From Acinetobacter sp. C26M (GTDB lineage Bacteria; Pseudomonadota; Gammaproteobacteria; Pseudomonadales; Moraxellaceae), in NCBI RefSeq assembly GCF_023702675.1, contig NZ_CP098478.1:1364001-1428000 (forward strand): DNA of 64,000 bases, in the 5' to 3' direction. Position numbers and translations under genes: made by a program. Numbering within the stretch: the stretch's first letter is position 1; each line of letters begins with the position of its first letter. Positions 1-9,423 of this stretch are shown here, piece after piece. Under the pieces are notes generated by a model. It was not told the origin of the DNA. It worked only from the letters and a program-made list of their open reading frames with translations, and made no database searches.

Positions 1-662
1 AAACGAACAGGGAGATGGTCTTCTAAAATCCATTGAGCTAAGTCACGCGCCAAAGCAGGCAGGGCGACAGCACCTTTTTCAATTGCAAAAGCAGGTGAGA
101 ACCATACAGTACTCACTTTATCTTGCAACTGGAATTGTTCAAGTTGTTGTTTAGACCACTCATAATCCGCACGATTACAAATCACAAATTTAATCTGATC
201 ATGGGGTGTTAAATAGTCAAGATTACTGTATAGATTTCGATGATCTTCTTTAGAGGTCGGTGTTTTTAAATCAAGCACTTTAGAAACACGTGGGTCGACT
301 TTAGACACATCTAAGGCGCCACTGGTTTCTAGGGAAACTTCAAACCCGAGGTCACACAGACGCTGTAATAAAATCAGGCAATTTGGCTGAGCAAGCGGCT
401 CGCCGCCAGTGACACAAATATAGGGGGTTTTATGCTGACTTGCAGTTTCGATAATGTGTTCAAGCGATAAACGCTCACCGCCTTCAAAAGAGTAGGTGGT
501 ATCGCAATAACTACAGCGTAAAGGGCAACCTGTTAAACGAATAAAAACAGTCGGTAGACCAAACGTATTCGCTTCGCCTTGCAAAGAGTAAAAGATCTCC
601 GTGATGCGCAAACCAGCCGCAGGATCAGAGACAGGAATTGCAGAAGAACGTAAGGAAGCCAT
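1..662 (-). CDS. queE: 7-carboxy-7-deazaguanine synthase QueE (3' end outside window)
   Basis: Radical-SAM enzyme that converts 6-carboxytetrahydropterin to 7-carboxy-7-deazaguanine in the queuosine precursor pathway. Translating the minus strand from the ATG at 660-662 gives an open frame to the window edge. Near residue 25 it reads FYSLQGEANTFGLPTVF, followed by the radical-SAM cluster CPLRCSYC (CxxxCxxC) and then TGGEPL, the SAM-binding GGE motif. The N-terminal SLQGEG-like motif is the family signature. About 220 codons are visible and no stop is reached, so the C-terminus is cut by the window edge rather than broken. A spaced dapD gene follows upstream on the same strand. Confidence 0.93.
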   Translation of the reverse strand, partial: MASLRSSAIPVSDPAAGLRITEIFYSLQGEANTFGLPTVFIRLTGCPLRCSYCDTTYSFEGGERLSLEHIIETASQHKTPYICVTGGEPLAQPNCLILLQRLCDLGFEVSLETSGALDVSKVDPRVSKVLDLKTPTSKEDHRNLYSNLDYLTPHDQIKFVICNRADYEWSKQQLEQFQLQDKVSTVWFSPAFAIEKGAVALPALARDLAQWILEDHLPVR

Positions 663-705
663 AAACAGTTACCACAAACAGGTGCTACACAAGCAGCATG
701 CTACA

Positions 706-745
706 TAAAAAACAAAATCTCTACGACCATGACTGATCGTAGAGA
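706..745 (-). terminator. Rho-independent terminator after dapD
   Basis: A 9-bp perfect stem (TCTCTACGA at 718-726 with TCGTAGAGA at 737-745) is followed on the minus strand by a T-rich run of the form TTTTGTTTTTT. It lies 37 nt beyond the dapD stop and before queE, so the two genes are probably separate transcripts or attenuated. Confidence 0.8.
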
Positions 746-781
746 CAGGGAACGATCAAGTTCCGCAATAAATATTAGAAA

Positions 782-1603
782 TTAGTCAGCGCGTAATAAA
801 TCGTTTAGGCTAGTTTTTGCACGTGTTTTTGCATCAACTTTTTTCACGATGATAGCAGCGTAAAGGCTATAAGTACCGCATTTAGATGGAAGGCTACCCG
901 CAACAACCACAGAACCTGCTGGAACGCGACCGTAGTGAACTTCACCAGTTTCACGATCAAAGATCTTAGTTGATTGACCAATGAAAACACCCATTGAGAT
1001 TACAGAACCTTCTTCAACAATCACGCCTTCAACGATTTCAGAACGTGCACCGATGAAGCAGTTATCTTCAATAATCGTCGGGTTTGCTTGTAATGGCTCT
1101 AAAACACCACCGATCCCAACACCACCAGATAAGTGAACATTTTTGCCGATTTGTGCACATGAACCTACAGTTGCCCATGTATCAACCATTGTACCTTCAT
1201 CTACATAGGCACCAATGTTGACATATGAAGGCATTAAAATCACATTCTTCGCTTGGAAACTACCACGACGAGCTACAGCTGGCGGTACAACACGTACACC
1301 CGCAGCTTTGAATTGTTCTTCAGTCCAACTTGCGTATTTAGTATCTACTTTGTCATAGAAACGAAGATCACAAGCTTCGATTGGCTTGTTGTCATTGAGT
1401 TTGAATGAAAGTAAAACTGCCTTTTTTAACCATTGGTGAACAACCCATTCACCATCGATTTTTTCCGCAACACGAAGTGTGCCGTTGTCTAAAGCAGTCA
1501 ATGCTTCTTCTACAGCTTGGCGAATTTCTGTTGGGCAGTCCGTTGCGCTATAGTTGGCACGGTCTTCAAATGCTTGCTCAATGATTGTAGAAAGCTGAGA
1601 CAT
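782..1603 (-). CDS. dapD: 2,3,4,5-tetrahydropyridine-2,6-dicarboxylate N-succinyltransferase
   Basis: Catalyses succinyl-CoA-dependent N-succinylation of tetrahydrodipicolinate in lysine and meso-diaminopimelate synthesis, in the cytoplasm. The protein has 273 residues, the usual length. The N-terminal helical domain runs to about residue 105 and is followed by a left-handed beta-helix of hexapeptide repeats (about 110-240). That part contains [20 protein letters not shown], the [11 protein letters not shown] stretch and [20 protein letters not shown], all typical of DapD. It stands alone with its own terminator downstream. The ATG start is well supported by the family N-terminus ([15 protein letters not shown]). 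Confidence 0.97.
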   Translation of the reverse strand: MSQLSTIIEQAFEDRANYSATDCPTEIRQAVEEALTALDNGTLRVAEKIDGEWVVHQWLKKAVLLSFKLNDNKPIEACDLRFYDKVDTKYASWTEEQFKAAGVRVVPPAVARRGSFQAKNVILMPSYVNIGAYVDEGTMVDTWATVGSCAQIGKNVHLSGGVGIGGVLEPLQANPTIIEDNCFIGARSEIVEGVIVEEGSVISMGVFIGQSTKIFDRETGEVHYGRVPAGSVVVAGSLPSKCGTYSLYAAIIVKKVDAKTRAKTSLNDLLRAD

Positions 1604-1899
1604 GATCTTCGTTCTTCCAAAAAAATTTTCAAGATTTTACACTAATTTTCGGTAAGAATCTTTGAAAAAAGTAGTTACAATATATTGTTTTAAATTTGCG
1701 CAACAAAACTGTAATAAAAATGGAGTTCATTGTTTTTTATCTATAATTTGCAAATACATAATTCATTCGAATTTGTATCAAAAAATAACAAAAAGTAATC
1801 AGTTTCTGTATAAAAAGTTAGCGATCATTCTTTTATGCTTATTCCACAAGCAACAATTATATATTTATTTAAATAAAAGCGTTTTGTGAGGAGACTTCA

Positions 1900-2646
1900 A
1901 TGAAAGCTTTGCGTGTTATGTTAGCAGCAGGTGCTTTAACAGCGATTGCAGGTACTGCATTTGCAGCAGATGAGCAAGTTGTGAAGGAATCAGTTTATGC
2001 ATTCCCTTCATACTTAGATCCAGTTTCAGTTCGTGCTGAAGTAGGTACAACAGGCTATGGTGGTGCTATTTCATATAAAGTCAATCCATATGTAGGCTTG
2101 TCATTGGGTTACAATGGTGGCGATATCTCTTGGTCAGATGACATCAAAGTAAATGGCTCAACTTATGATGTAGACATGGACAATAAAACTGCATATTTAA
2201 ATGCTGAAGTGCGTCCATGGGGAACAAGTGAAAGCGTATTTGCTAAATCTCTATATGTAGCAGCTGGTGTGGCTTATTTAGATAATGATTATGATTTAAC
2301 TCGTAATGTAAGTGCAACTCGTGCTTTCCGCGTGAATAATCAAGACTTCTTGGCGAATGCTGGTGGCGTTAAAATCGATGGTAAGATGGAGTATAAAAAT
2401 GACATCGCACCATATGTAGGCTTTGGTTTTGCACCAAAAATTTACAAAAATATCGGTCTTTTTGGTGAAGTAGGTGCATATTACACTGGTAATCCAAAGG
2501 TTACTTTGACATCTACAGGTACAGCAACGACTACGGGTAGTCAGTCTTTAACTGAAGCTGTTAATGCTGAAGCTCATAAAATTGCGAATGACGACAAATA
2601 TCAATGGTTGCCAGTTGGTAAAGTGGGTGTAAGCTTTAATTTCTAA
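1900..2646 (+). CDS. Outer-membrane beta-barrel protein, OmpW-like, unnamed
   Basis: Probable outer-membrane barrel. Residues 1-22 form a signal peptide (lysine, hydrophobic core, cleavage after AFA before ADEQ). The mature part of about 226 residues alternates polar and hydrophobic residues as in short barrels, with repeated GY/GVAY/GFGFAP strand-like segments, and it ends in a phenylalanine (VSFNF), the recognition feature for the BAM machinery. A good ribosome site (GAGGAG) precedes the ATG. It is monocistronic and followed by a strong terminator. I cannot name the exact family: it is OmpW/Omp25-like in size and style, and its substrate is unknown. Confidence 0.8.
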   Translation: MKALRVMLAAGALTAIAGTAFAADEQVVKESVYAFPSYLDPVSVRAEVGTTGYGGAISYKVNPYVGLSLGYNGGDISWSDDIKVNGSTYDVDMDNKTAYLNAEVRPWGTSESVFAKSLYVAAGVAYLDNDYDLTRNVSATRAFRVNNQDFLANAGGVKIDGKMEYKNDIAPYVGFGFAPKIYKNIGLFGEVGAYYTGNPKVTLTSTGTATTTGSQSLTEAVNAEAHKIANDDKYQWLPVGKVGVSFNF

Positions 2647-2662
2647 GCCGCGCATTTGACAT

Positions 2663-2691
2663 AAAAAAACGAGCTCAATGCTCGTTTTTTT
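2663..2691 (+). terminator. Terminator after the outer-membrane protein gene
   Basis: A-rich left arm ending in CGAG, loop CTCAATG, then CTCG followed by seven T. The stem reads symmetrically (A-run against T-run), so it can act on both strands. Confidence 0.85.
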
Positions 2692-2710
2692 ATGCTCTTT
2701 AATAAGTAAA

Positions 2711-2736
2711 ACAAAAGGCTCATATGAGCCTTTTGT
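2711..2736 (-). terminator. Terminator after the CysB-type regulator
   Basis: A perfect 26-bp palindrome built on AAAAGGCTCATATGAGCC. It lies 11 nt beyond the stop of the minus-strand LysR gene and directly beside the convergent terminator of the barrel gene. Confidence 0.75.
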
Positions 2737-2747
2737 TTTTAGATGAT

Positions 2748-3671
2748 TTATTCTTCAGGGTAAGCCACTTTTTTCAGTGCTTTAATGTCGGTCTCTGGTG
2801 AGCAGAGCGAAATAAACTCATAACCATAGCCACGGAGAAGGTGTCCTTTGCGTACCGCAATCCATGTGGTATTCACACCAAACACATCAGTTTTAATTTG
2901 TTGCAAACGGTAGTCACGTTCAGCATCATAAGCGACATCATTGACAATCCCAACGCCCATATTCAGTTCAACATAGGTTTTGATGACATCGGCATCGAGT
3001 GCCGACATTACAATATCGGCATGCAATTGTGCATCTTCAAATGCCTTGTCAATTTTCGAACGTCCAGTAAAACCACCATGATAAGTAATCAACGGATATT
3101 CAGCTAAGACGTCCAAGCTGATTTTATCTAGTTTCGCTAGAGGGTGATCTTTCGGTGTAATGATGCTGTGGTGCCATTCATAATAAGGTACGCTTGCCAA
3201 ATTATCTTCTGTTGTTAATGACTCGGTTGCAATACCAATATCTGCTTCACCTTGAAGTAGCATTTCTGCAATCTCAACAGGGCTCGCTTGTTGTAATACC
3301 AAATGTACTTTTGGAAATAACTTTTTAAACTGATTCACAATTGGTGGCAGTACATAACGAGCCTGAGTATGCGTAGTCGCGATAGTCAGTGTACCTTCAT
3401 CCACTTTATTAAAATCATCGGCTAGACGTTTAATATTGTCAGCATCGACTAGCATGCGTTCTACAATACTTAATAATGATTGACCGGGTTCGGTGAGGCC
3501 TAATAAGCGTTTACCTTTACGTACAAATAGCTGTACGCCTAATTCATCTTCTAAATCTTTAATGTGTTTACTGACACCAGATTGGGAGGTATAAAGTGCC
3601 GCAGATGCTTCGGTTAAATTAAAGTTTTGGCGAACAGTTTCTCGAATAATTCTGAGTTGTTGGAAGTTCAT
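2748..3671 (-). CDS. cysB: LysR-type regulator of the CysB/Cbl group
   Basis: Transcription regulator of sulfur assimilation. In the family, N-acetylserine or sulfate-status ligands modulate activation of cys genes. The 307 residues show the CysB start (MNFQQLRIIRETVRQNFNLTEAS) and a winged HTH within residues 1-60 (TSQSGVSKHIKDLEDELG). The CysB-type effector domain follows, with the TTHTQARYVLPP motif around residue 100 that forms the anion pocket in CysB. It is the last gene of the sbp-hydrolase-cysTWA cluster, 54 nt after cysA, which supports the role. Whether it is CysB or the paralogue Cbl cannot be settled from this window alone. Confidence 0.85.
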   Translation of the reverse strand: MNFQQLRIIRETVRQNFNLTEASAALYTSQSGVSKHIKDLEDELGVQLFVRKGKRLLGLTEPGQSLLSIVERMLVDADNIKRLADDFNKVDEGTLTIATTHTQARYVLPPIVNQFKKLFPKVHLVLQQASPVEIAEMLLQGEADIGIATESLTTEDNLASVPYYEWHHSIITPKDHPLAKLDKISLDVLAEYPLITYHGGFTGRSKIDKAFEDAQLHADIVMSALDADVIKTYVELNMGVGIVNDVAYDAERDYRLQQIKTDVFGVNTTWIAVRKGHLLRGYGYEFISLCSPETDIKALKKVAYPEE

Positions 3672-3725
3672 AAAAGTTTTTCCTCATAAGAGGATGGGGT
3701 GTGTTTTTACCCCATCAATATTATT

Positions 3726-4796
3726 TTAAGCAACTTGCGTTGTTTGATCTGCGAATAAATGAAGTTGAGCTGCACTGATCCAAACGGTTTGATTTGGTTT
3801 GAATTGATGTAAGTTCGCTTCTTCTACACTTAATAAAATTTCGATAGTACGTCCACTACGATCTTGTAATTCCGCCACAACTCTGCCTGCAATCCACACC
3901 TCACGTAAGAACGTTGCCTCAATGGTATTGGCTTGAGGTTGGGTATGAATATGTAATTCATTTGGTCGTGCAAATGCAATGACTTTCCCTTGTGGCGCAT
4001 CTAGTAGAGTCGGTAGCTGAATACGGTCATCGCCGATACGGATAATACCGTCAGTATGCTCACCTTCAAAACGATTTGCTTGACCAAGGAAATCAAAAAC
4101 AAACGGGGTTGCTGGTTTTTCATACACTTCACGTGGTGAACCGATTTGCTCGACATCACCTTTGTTCATGACGATGATCTGGTCAGCCACTTCTAATGCT
4201 TCTTCTTGGTCATGGGTTACAAAAATTGAAGTGATATGTAGCTCATCATGTAAGGTACGTAACCAGCGGCGTAATTCTTTACGAACTTTGGCATCAAGTG
4301 CACCAAAAGGCTCATCTAAGAGTAAAACACGTGGCTCAACGGCTAAGGCACGTGCCAATGCAATACGTTGACGCTGACCACCAGAAAGTTGAGCAGGGTA
4401 ACGGTCTGCCAAGAAGCCGAGTTGTACCAAATCCAGTAAGCGCGTTACACGTTTTTTGATTTCAGCTTCTGAAGGGCGTGTTGCACGAGGGCGAACGCGT
4501 AAACCAAAGGCAATATTGTCAAAAACAGTCATGTGGCGGAACAGGGCATAGTGTTGAAACACGAAACCAACCTGACGCTCACGTACATGGATGTCCGTTG
4601 CATCTTCACCTTCAAGTAAAACCTGACCACCATCTGCAGATTCTAAGCCTGCGATAATACGTAATAAGGTAGTTTTTCCGCAGCCTGAAGGACCAAGTAG
4701 GGCAACCAATTCACCTTCAGGAAAGTCTAACGAAATATTTTTGAGCGCATGGAATGCACCAAAGTGTTTTTCAATATTTTTAACTTGAATACTCAT
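3726..4796 (-). CDS. cysA: Sulfate/thiosulfate ABC transporter ATP-binding protein
   Basis: ATPase subunit of the sulfate importer, on the cytoplasmic face of the inner membrane. Its 356 residues show Walker [10 protein letters not shown] (about 34-42), the signature [16 protein letters not shown] (about 137), Walker [13 protein letters not shown] and the H-loop [10 protein letters not shown]. The C-terminal TOBE-like regulatory domain from about residue 240 fits CysA. It lies 11 nt after cysW in the same operon. Confidence 0.96.
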   Translation of the reverse strand: MSIQVKNIEKHFGAFHALKNISLDFPEGELVALLGPSGCGKTTLLRIIAGLESADGGQVLLEGEDATDIHVRERQVGFVFQHYALFRHMTVFDNIAFGLRVRPRATRPSEAEIKKRVTRLLDLVQLGFLADRYPAQLSGGQRQRIALARALAVEPRVLLLDEPFGALDAKVRKELRRWLRTLHDELHITSIFVTHDQEEALEVADQIIVMNKGDVEQIGSPREVYEKPATPFVFDFLGQANRFEGEHTDGIIRIGDDRIQLPTLLDAPQGKVIAFARPNELHIHTQPQANTIEATFLREVWIAGRVVAELQDRSGRTIEILLSVEEANLHQFKPNQTVWISAAQLHLFADQTTQVA

Positions 4797-4807
4797 GTGT
4801 TCATTCC

Positions 4808-5692
4808 TTAGTGATTTGGTTGATGTTCATTTGCTTGGTCTTGGCGTACTTCAAGCCAAGTTTTCAAAATCAATGTAATGATCGCTAAAAATGCCAGTAA
4901 TGAAGACACAGCAAATGCAGCACTAAAGGTATATTCGTTATAAAGAATCTCGACGTGTAACGGTAAGGTGTTGGTTTGACCGCGAATATGTCCTGAAACG
5001 ACAGAAACGGCACCAAACTCACCCATTGCACGGGCATTACATAGAATCACGCCGTAAATCAAACCCCATTTGATATTTGGTAGGGTTACTTTCCAGAAGG
5101 TTTGCCAACCTGAAGCACCAAGTACAATCGCTGCTTCTTCTTCCTCAGTCCCTTGCGCTTCCATTAATGGAATTAGTTCACGAGCAACAAAAGGAACAGT
5201 AATAAAAATCGTGGCTAATACAATCGCAGGCACGGCATACAAGATTTTGATGTCATGATCCATTAACCAACTGCCCATCCAGCCCTGTGTACCAAAAATC
5301 AGAACCAACATTAAACCTGCAATGACTGGTGATACCGAAAAAGGCATATCAATAATGGTGGTTAAGATCGCTTTACCACGGAACTGGAACTTTGCCACCG
5401 CCCATGCTGCTGCAACACCAAACATCACATTAATTGGCACTGCAATCGCGGCAGTGAGTAAGGTCAGTTTCACAGCAGATAAAGTATCTGAATCGGTTAA
5501 AGCATTGATATAAACGGTCAAACCTTGTTTAAATGCTTCAACAAAAACCAAAATCAGCGGTAGGATTAAACAGCTCAGGAAAAAGATCAGAGCAACACCA
5601 ATCAAGGTATAACGGACCCAAGTGGGTTCTCGGGTTGCATCTCTGGCTTGTAATTTAAGCGCTAAAGCATTGCCATTGGTATTTAGACTCAT
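4808..5692 (-). CDS. cysW: Sulfate ABC transporter permease CysW
   Basis: Inner-membrane permease subunit with about six hydrophobic helices in 294 residues. The EAA-type loop that contacts CysA is visible as [28 protein letters not shown]. The [12 protein letters not shown] segment near the C-terminal helices is characteristic of CysW/CysT proteins. The start ATG overlaps the cysT stop by 4 nt (ATGA), so translation is probably coupled and gives equal amounts of the two permeases. Confidence 0.95.
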   Translation of the reverse strand: MSLNTNGNALALKLQARDATREPTWVRYTLIGVALIFFLSCLILPLILVFVEAFKQGLTVYINALTDSDTLSAVKLTLLTAAIAVPINVMFGVAAAWAVAKFQFRGKAILTTIIDMPFSVSPVIAGLMLVLIFGTQGWMGSWLMDHDIKILYAVPAIVLATIFITVPFVARELIPLMEAQGTEEEEAAIVLGASGWQTFWKVTLPNIKWGLIYGVILCNARAMGEFGAVSVVSGHIRGQTNTLPLHVEILYNEYTFSAAFAVSSLLAFLAIITLILKTWLEVRQDQANEHQPNH

Positions 5693-6522
5693 TGTGCAAC
5701 TCTCCCTGTACGACGGCTAGCCCATGCTTGCACCAAGTTAATTAAAAATAAGATGCCGAAAGAGAGGACGAGCATAACCACAGCGATGGTGGTTGCACCT
5801 GCATAATCATATTCTTCTAAACGCGAGATAATCATTAACGGTGCAATTTCTGTTTTATAAGGTTGATTACCTGCAATGAAAATAACAGAGCCATACTCGC
5901 CAACACCGCGTGCAAAAGCTAAGGCAAAACCTGTCAGCAAGGCAGGGAATAAAATTGGTAAAATGATTTTGATAATGGTTTGCCAGCGATTGGCGCCTAG
6001 GGCAGAAGCAGCTTCTTCCAACTCGGTTTCAATATCACTGAGTACTGGTTGTACGGTACGAACCACGAATGGTAGACCAATGAAGATTAAAGCAAGTGTG
6101 ATACCAATCGGGGTATAGGCTACTTCAATTCCAAGTGGAGAAAGATATTGCCCGATCCAACCTGTTGGAGCATATAAAGAAGTTAATGCAATACCTGCAA
6201 CAGCAGTGGGTAATGCAAAAGGCAAGTCTACTAAAGCATCTACAATACGTTTGCCAGGGAAGGTATAACGAACCAGGCACCAAGCCAATAACAGACCAAA
6301 AATAACATTAACTAAAGCTGCAATCAGTGCGGCACTAAAGCTAAGCTGTAAGGATTTTAAGATTCGTTCTGAAGTTAAGATTTCCCATAAGCCATCCCAT
6401 CCAATCCCAAAAGATTTGATAAATACAGCAGATAAAGGAATAAGCACAATCAAAGACACGTAAGCGAGGGTGAAGCCTAATGAGAGACCAAACCCAGGCA
6501 GCACTCGGGAACGCTGCGACAT
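5689..6522 (-). CDS. cysT: Sulfate ABC transporter permease CysT (CysU)
   Basis: Partner permease of CysW in the sulfate importer. The 277 residues include an N-terminal helix ([16 protein letters not shown]), the EAA loop [20 protein letters not shown] and the conserved [14 protein letters not shown] segment. It overlaps cysW by 4 nt. The gap of 77 nt to the upstream hydrolase gene has no obvious terminator, so the cluster is probably one transcript from sbp. Confidence 0.95.
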   Translation of the reverse strand: MSQRSRVLPGFGLSLGFTLAYVSLIVLIPLSAVFIKSFGIGWDGLWEILTSERILKSLQLSFSAALIAALVNVIFGLLLAWCLVRYTFPGKRIVDALVDLPFALPTAVAGIALTSLYAPTGWIGQYLSPLGIEVAYTPIGITLALIFIGLPFVVRTVQPVLSDIETELEEAASALGANRWQTIIKIILPILFPALLTGFALAFARGVGEYGSVIFIAGNQPYKTEIAPLMIISRLEEYDYAGATTIAVVMLVLSFGILFLINLVQAWASRRTGRVAQ

Positions 6523-6599
6523 GATATTTCCTCAAAGAGAAATGTTTGCTAAAACAAGCAAATAAATAATGCGAATACTAGAATTACGGAAAGCTGGGG

Positions 6600-7202
6600 C
6601 TAGGCAAATTTCAAATTAAAATTTGCCTGACTCATTCGGGCAACCAGCTGAGTCTTTTTTTCAGGCAGCAGGTAGTTCAGGATCTCTGGAAAAGGACCAA
6701 ATCCAGAAGCAACATTGATATGACCAACTGGACCTAAATTGATTGGTGTTAATTTCCATGCTTGTGCGAGTTGTAATGCATCGACATAACCTAACCAAGG
6801 GTCATTTTCACTAATCAATAATGTGGTTGGCACTTCAATTTTGAGCTGTTGAAAATACTGCTTATAGTCAGTCAGGCTATGGCGTGCAAAGCCTGCTTCG
6901 CCAAACCGTGCTGGGTTCGCAGGTGCAACCAAAATCAGATTTTTAACTTTTGCTCTAAGTTCTGGATGTTCAGCAAGTGCCGCAACACTGGTTAAGCAGC
7001 CAAAGCTATGTGCAACGATTTGAACAGGCGCTGGAGCTGCAACAACAGTTTTAACAAATTGAGCAACCCATTCACTCAACACAGGGCGATCCCAATGTTG
7101 CTGTTGAACGCGAGAGCTAGACACGAGTTGCTGTTGTAACCAAGATTGCCAATGCTGCGCTTCGCTACCACCTACACCTGGAACAATTACGGTATGAATC
7201 AT
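6600..7202 (-). CDS. RBBP9/YdeN-type serine alpha/beta hydrolase
   Basis: Small cytoplasmic hydrolase of 200 residues. The family start HTVIVPGVGGSEAQHWQSWL is followed by the nucleophile elbow AHSFG (Ser66). The acid is probably in ENDPWLGY (about residue 133) and the catalytic His in VGHIN (about 159), with the family motif SGFGPFPE after it. The length matches RBBP9/YdeN proteins. Its substrate is unknown. It sits between sbp and cysT, co-oriented with the sulfate transporter, so a link to sulfur-ester use is possible, but only the position suggests it. Confidence 0.85.
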   Translation of the reverse strand: MIHTVIVPGVGGSEAQHWQSWLQQQLVSSSRVQQQHWDRPVLSEWVAQFVKTVVAAPAPVQIVAHSFGCLTSVAALAEHPELRAKVKNLILVAPANPARFGEAGFARHSLTDYKQYFQQLKIEVPTTLLISENDPWLGYVDALQLAQAWKLTPINLGPVGHINVASGFGPFPEILNYLLPEKKTQLVARMSQANFNLKFA

Positions 7203-7205
7203 GTC

Positions 7206-7352
7206 TATTCTCCTTATCCCCTTAGAATCCCTCCTAATCTCCCTTTAAGAAAGGGAGGAGTAACACGAATTTAGTAACTAAACTAAAATCTGTGTAATTC
7301 CCCTCTTTCAAAAGAGGTGAGCTGCGTTTATAGCAGCGCAAGGGAGATTTTT
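7206..7352. repeat. Degenerate palindromic intergenic repeat (copy A)
   Basis: Two hairpin-like modules flank a short centre. The left module is CTCCCTTTAAGAAAGGGAG (7232-7250) and the right one is CCCCTCTTTCAAAAGAGG, followed by a GGGAGATTT edge. The centre carries TTAGTAACTAAACTAA. The layout matches a second element at about 41450-41578: CCCTCC/CTCCC-rich edges, AATCTCCCT, a central TTAGT-like stretch and a final GGGAGATTT or GGGGGATTT. I read it as a small mobile-type repeat (MITE or REP-like). No coding potential is visible. Confidence 0.55.
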
Positions 7353-8358
7353 ATTTGCCTGTGTTGTTGAGCTTGACGATTTGATCAAACACACCACCAT
7401 TATCAAAGTGCGTTTTTTGCACTTTGGTCCAACCACCAAACTCTTGATCAATCGTCACTAATTTAAGTGGTTTAAATACGTTACTGTATTTCTTTAACAC
7501 CGCTGCATTACGAGGACGGTAGAAGTTACGTGCAGCAATTTCTTGTCCTGCTGGTGAATACAGATAGTTCAAGTAACCACGAGCAATTTGTAGATTGCCT
7601 TTTTTCTCAGCATTCTTTTCAACGACAGCAACTGGTGGTTCTGCAAGAATCGAAAGAGAAGGTGTGACGATTTCGAATTTGCCTGGTTGCTCACGTACCG
7701 CTAGGTAGGCTTCATTTTCCCAAGCCAGTAAGACGTCACCAATACCCCGTTCAGCAAAGGTTGTGGTTGCACCACGGGCACCTGAATCAAGTACTTTGGT
7801 TTGTTTATAAATTTGACGAACAAATTCTTGAGCTTTAGCGTCGTTACCACCTTTTTGATGTTTCGCCCATGCCCAAGCACCTAAGTAGTTCCAACGTGCA
7901 CCACCAGATGTTTTTGGATTTGGTGTGATGATTTCTACACCTGGCTTAACGAGGTCACCCCAATCTTTGATTTGTTTTGGGTTGCCTTTACGAACAAGGA
8001 ATACAATTGTTGAGGTATATGGCGTAGAGTTGTTCGGTAGTTTCTTTTGCCAGTCTACTGGAAGTAGTTTTGCATTTTCCGCAATCTCATCGATATCTGC
8101 TGCAAGCGCAAGTGTGACTACATCTGCATTTAAGCCATCAATCACGGCACGGGCTTGTTTACCTGAACCACCGTGTGATTGTTTAAAGTCGATGTCCTGA
8201 CCTGTACGCTGTTTCCAGAACGTACCAAATTGTTTATTGAAATCTGTATAAAGTTCACGCGTTGGGTCATAAGAAACGTTTAAGAATTCTTGCGCCGCGA
8301 ATGAAGAAACTGAGAGTAATGCGGCAATGACGCCGACTTTAACTTGAGAAAAACGCAT
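7351..8358 (-). CDS. sbp: Periplasmic sulfate-binding protein
   Basis: Captures sulfate or thiosulfate in the periplasm and delivers it to CysTWA. The 335 residues start with a signal peptide ([21 protein letters not shown], cleaved near residue 21), and the mature part begins with the Sbp/CysP signature [25 protein letters not shown] (anion-binding SGKQ region) and [16 protein letters not shown] are also typical. It is first in the minus-strand sulfate cluster. The stop lies within the edge of the adjoining repeat, whose GGGAGATTT segment reaches it. Sbp and CysP cannot be told apart with certainty here. Confidence 0.92.
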   Translation of the reverse strand: MRFSQVKVGVIAALLSVSSFAAQEFLNVSYDPTRELYTDFNKQFGTFWKQRTGQDIDFKQSHGGSGKQARAVIDGLNADVVTLALAADIDEIAENAKLLPVDWQKKLPNNSTPYTSTIVFLVRKGNPKQIKDWGDLVKPGVEIITPNPKTSGGARWNYLGAWAWAKHQKGGNDAKAQEFVRQIYKQTKVLDSGARGATTTFAERGIGDVLLAWENEAYLAVREQPGKFEIVTPSLSILAEPPVAVVEKNAEKKGNLQIARGYLNYLYSPAGQEIAARNFYRPRNAAVLKKYSNVFKPLKLVTIDQEFGGWTKVQKTHFDNGGVFDQIVKLNNTGK

Positions 8359-8609
8359 GGAAAACCCCTTAAAAACTAAATCACTGTTTGGAATATGTAC
8401 GCAGCATAACGCCAGTTTTTTTGCAAAAAAAATAATTAAAATCGAATTTGTTATGAAAAAAATAGAAATAGATAAAACAGATAAGCTTTGCTGAATTATT
8501 GATATATAAGCGATTTTTAATTTTAGGTTTTAATTGTTATACTTATTTAAAATCAATGGTTTATTGGTTTTTGTAGTGCTGGCTTATAAAGTGGAAAGGT
8601 ATCTAGATT
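8359..8609. promoter_or_regulatory. Divergent control region sbp / pabC
   Basis: A 251-nt A+T-rich gap between the divergent sbp and pabC genes. It must hold the promoter of the sulfate operon (where a CysB site is expected) and that of pabC. I see no unambiguous -35/-10 pair or operator and no additional coding frame. Confidence 0.45.
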
Positions 8610-9422
8610 ATGCATTGTTATAAAAATGGGCAATTTGTTGACTCCATCCCTTTACTAGACCGAGCTTTTCATTATGGTGATGGCTGCTTTACCACAGCAC
8701 GTATTTTTCACGGAATTTTTGAACTAAAAGAACTTCACTTTGCACGTTTAAAATTAGCATGTCAGTCCTTGCAGTTGGATGCAGATTTATCCTGTGTAGA
8801 AAAGTCACTTGTACAATTAAAGCAGCAATATTCAAATCTCAATGGCACATTAAAAGTTGTGATTAGCCGTGGTGAAGGCGATCGCGGTTATAGTCTTCCC
8901 TTACATGCCGCTGATGTGTATGTCTGGTATTACCCAAGAGTGACACAGGCTTTTCAGCCTGAATGGATTGAAAGTGGTATGTTAAATCATGCTTTGGGTT
9001 TGAATATGCCTCATTTAGTGGGGTTGAAAACCCTGAACAGGTTAGAACAGGTCTTACTAAAACAAGAAGCTGATCAGCGTGGTTGGTTAGAAGCTCTCGT
9101 TAGTGATGTACAAGGCTATATTGTTGAAGGGGTGAGCAGTAATTGTTTTATTCGTATAAATGATCGGTGGATTACGCCTGAACTTCGTTATAATGGCGTC
9201 CACGGTGTGATGAGAGCCAAAATCTTATCGAGAATGCAGCAATATCAGATTGAATGTGAGCAGCGGTGTATCGATATGAATGAGATTGGTCATATCCAAA
9301 GTTTATTTTTTTGCAATGCGTTACATCCAATGAAAGCGGTTGTTCGATTTAATGATCGAGCCTTAGCGCAGCAACCCTATCTTGATTTATTTGAAACTTT
9401 AAAACTTAGCCAGATTGATTAA
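8610..9422 (+). CDS. pabC: Aminodeoxychorismate lyase
   Basis: PLP enzyme that releases pyruvate from 4-amino-4-deoxychorismate to give p-aminobenzoate for folate. The 270 residues belong to fold-type IV (branched-chain aminotransferase-like). The early motif DRAFHYGDGCFTT, the lysine region HLVGLKTLNRLEQVLLK (PLP Schiff-base Lys about residue 140) and the segment EGVSSNCFI are characteristic. It is followed after 1 nt by mltG and then tmk, the pabC-mltG-tmk order of many gamma-proteobacteria. Confidence 0.93.
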   Translation: MHCYKNGQFVDSIPLLDRAFHYGDGCFTTARIFHGIFELKELHFARLKLACQSLQLDADLSCVEKSLVQLKQQYSNLNGTLKVVISRGEGDRGYSLPLHAADVYVWYYPRVTQAFQPEWIESGMLNHALGLNMPHLVGLKTLNRLEQVLLKQEADQRGWLEALVSDVQGYIVEGVSSNCFIRINDRWITPELRYNGVHGVMRAKILSRMQQYQIECEQRCIDMNEIGHIQSLFFCNALHPMKAVVRFNDRALAQQPYLDLFETLKLSQID

Positions 9423-9423
9423 T

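Noticed and set aside
1662..1889. 75-codon frame on the plus strand between dapD and the barrel gene
   Set aside because: It lies in A+T-rich promoter-like sequence, has no ribosome site, and its translation is lysine/isoleucine-rich without any recognisable motif.
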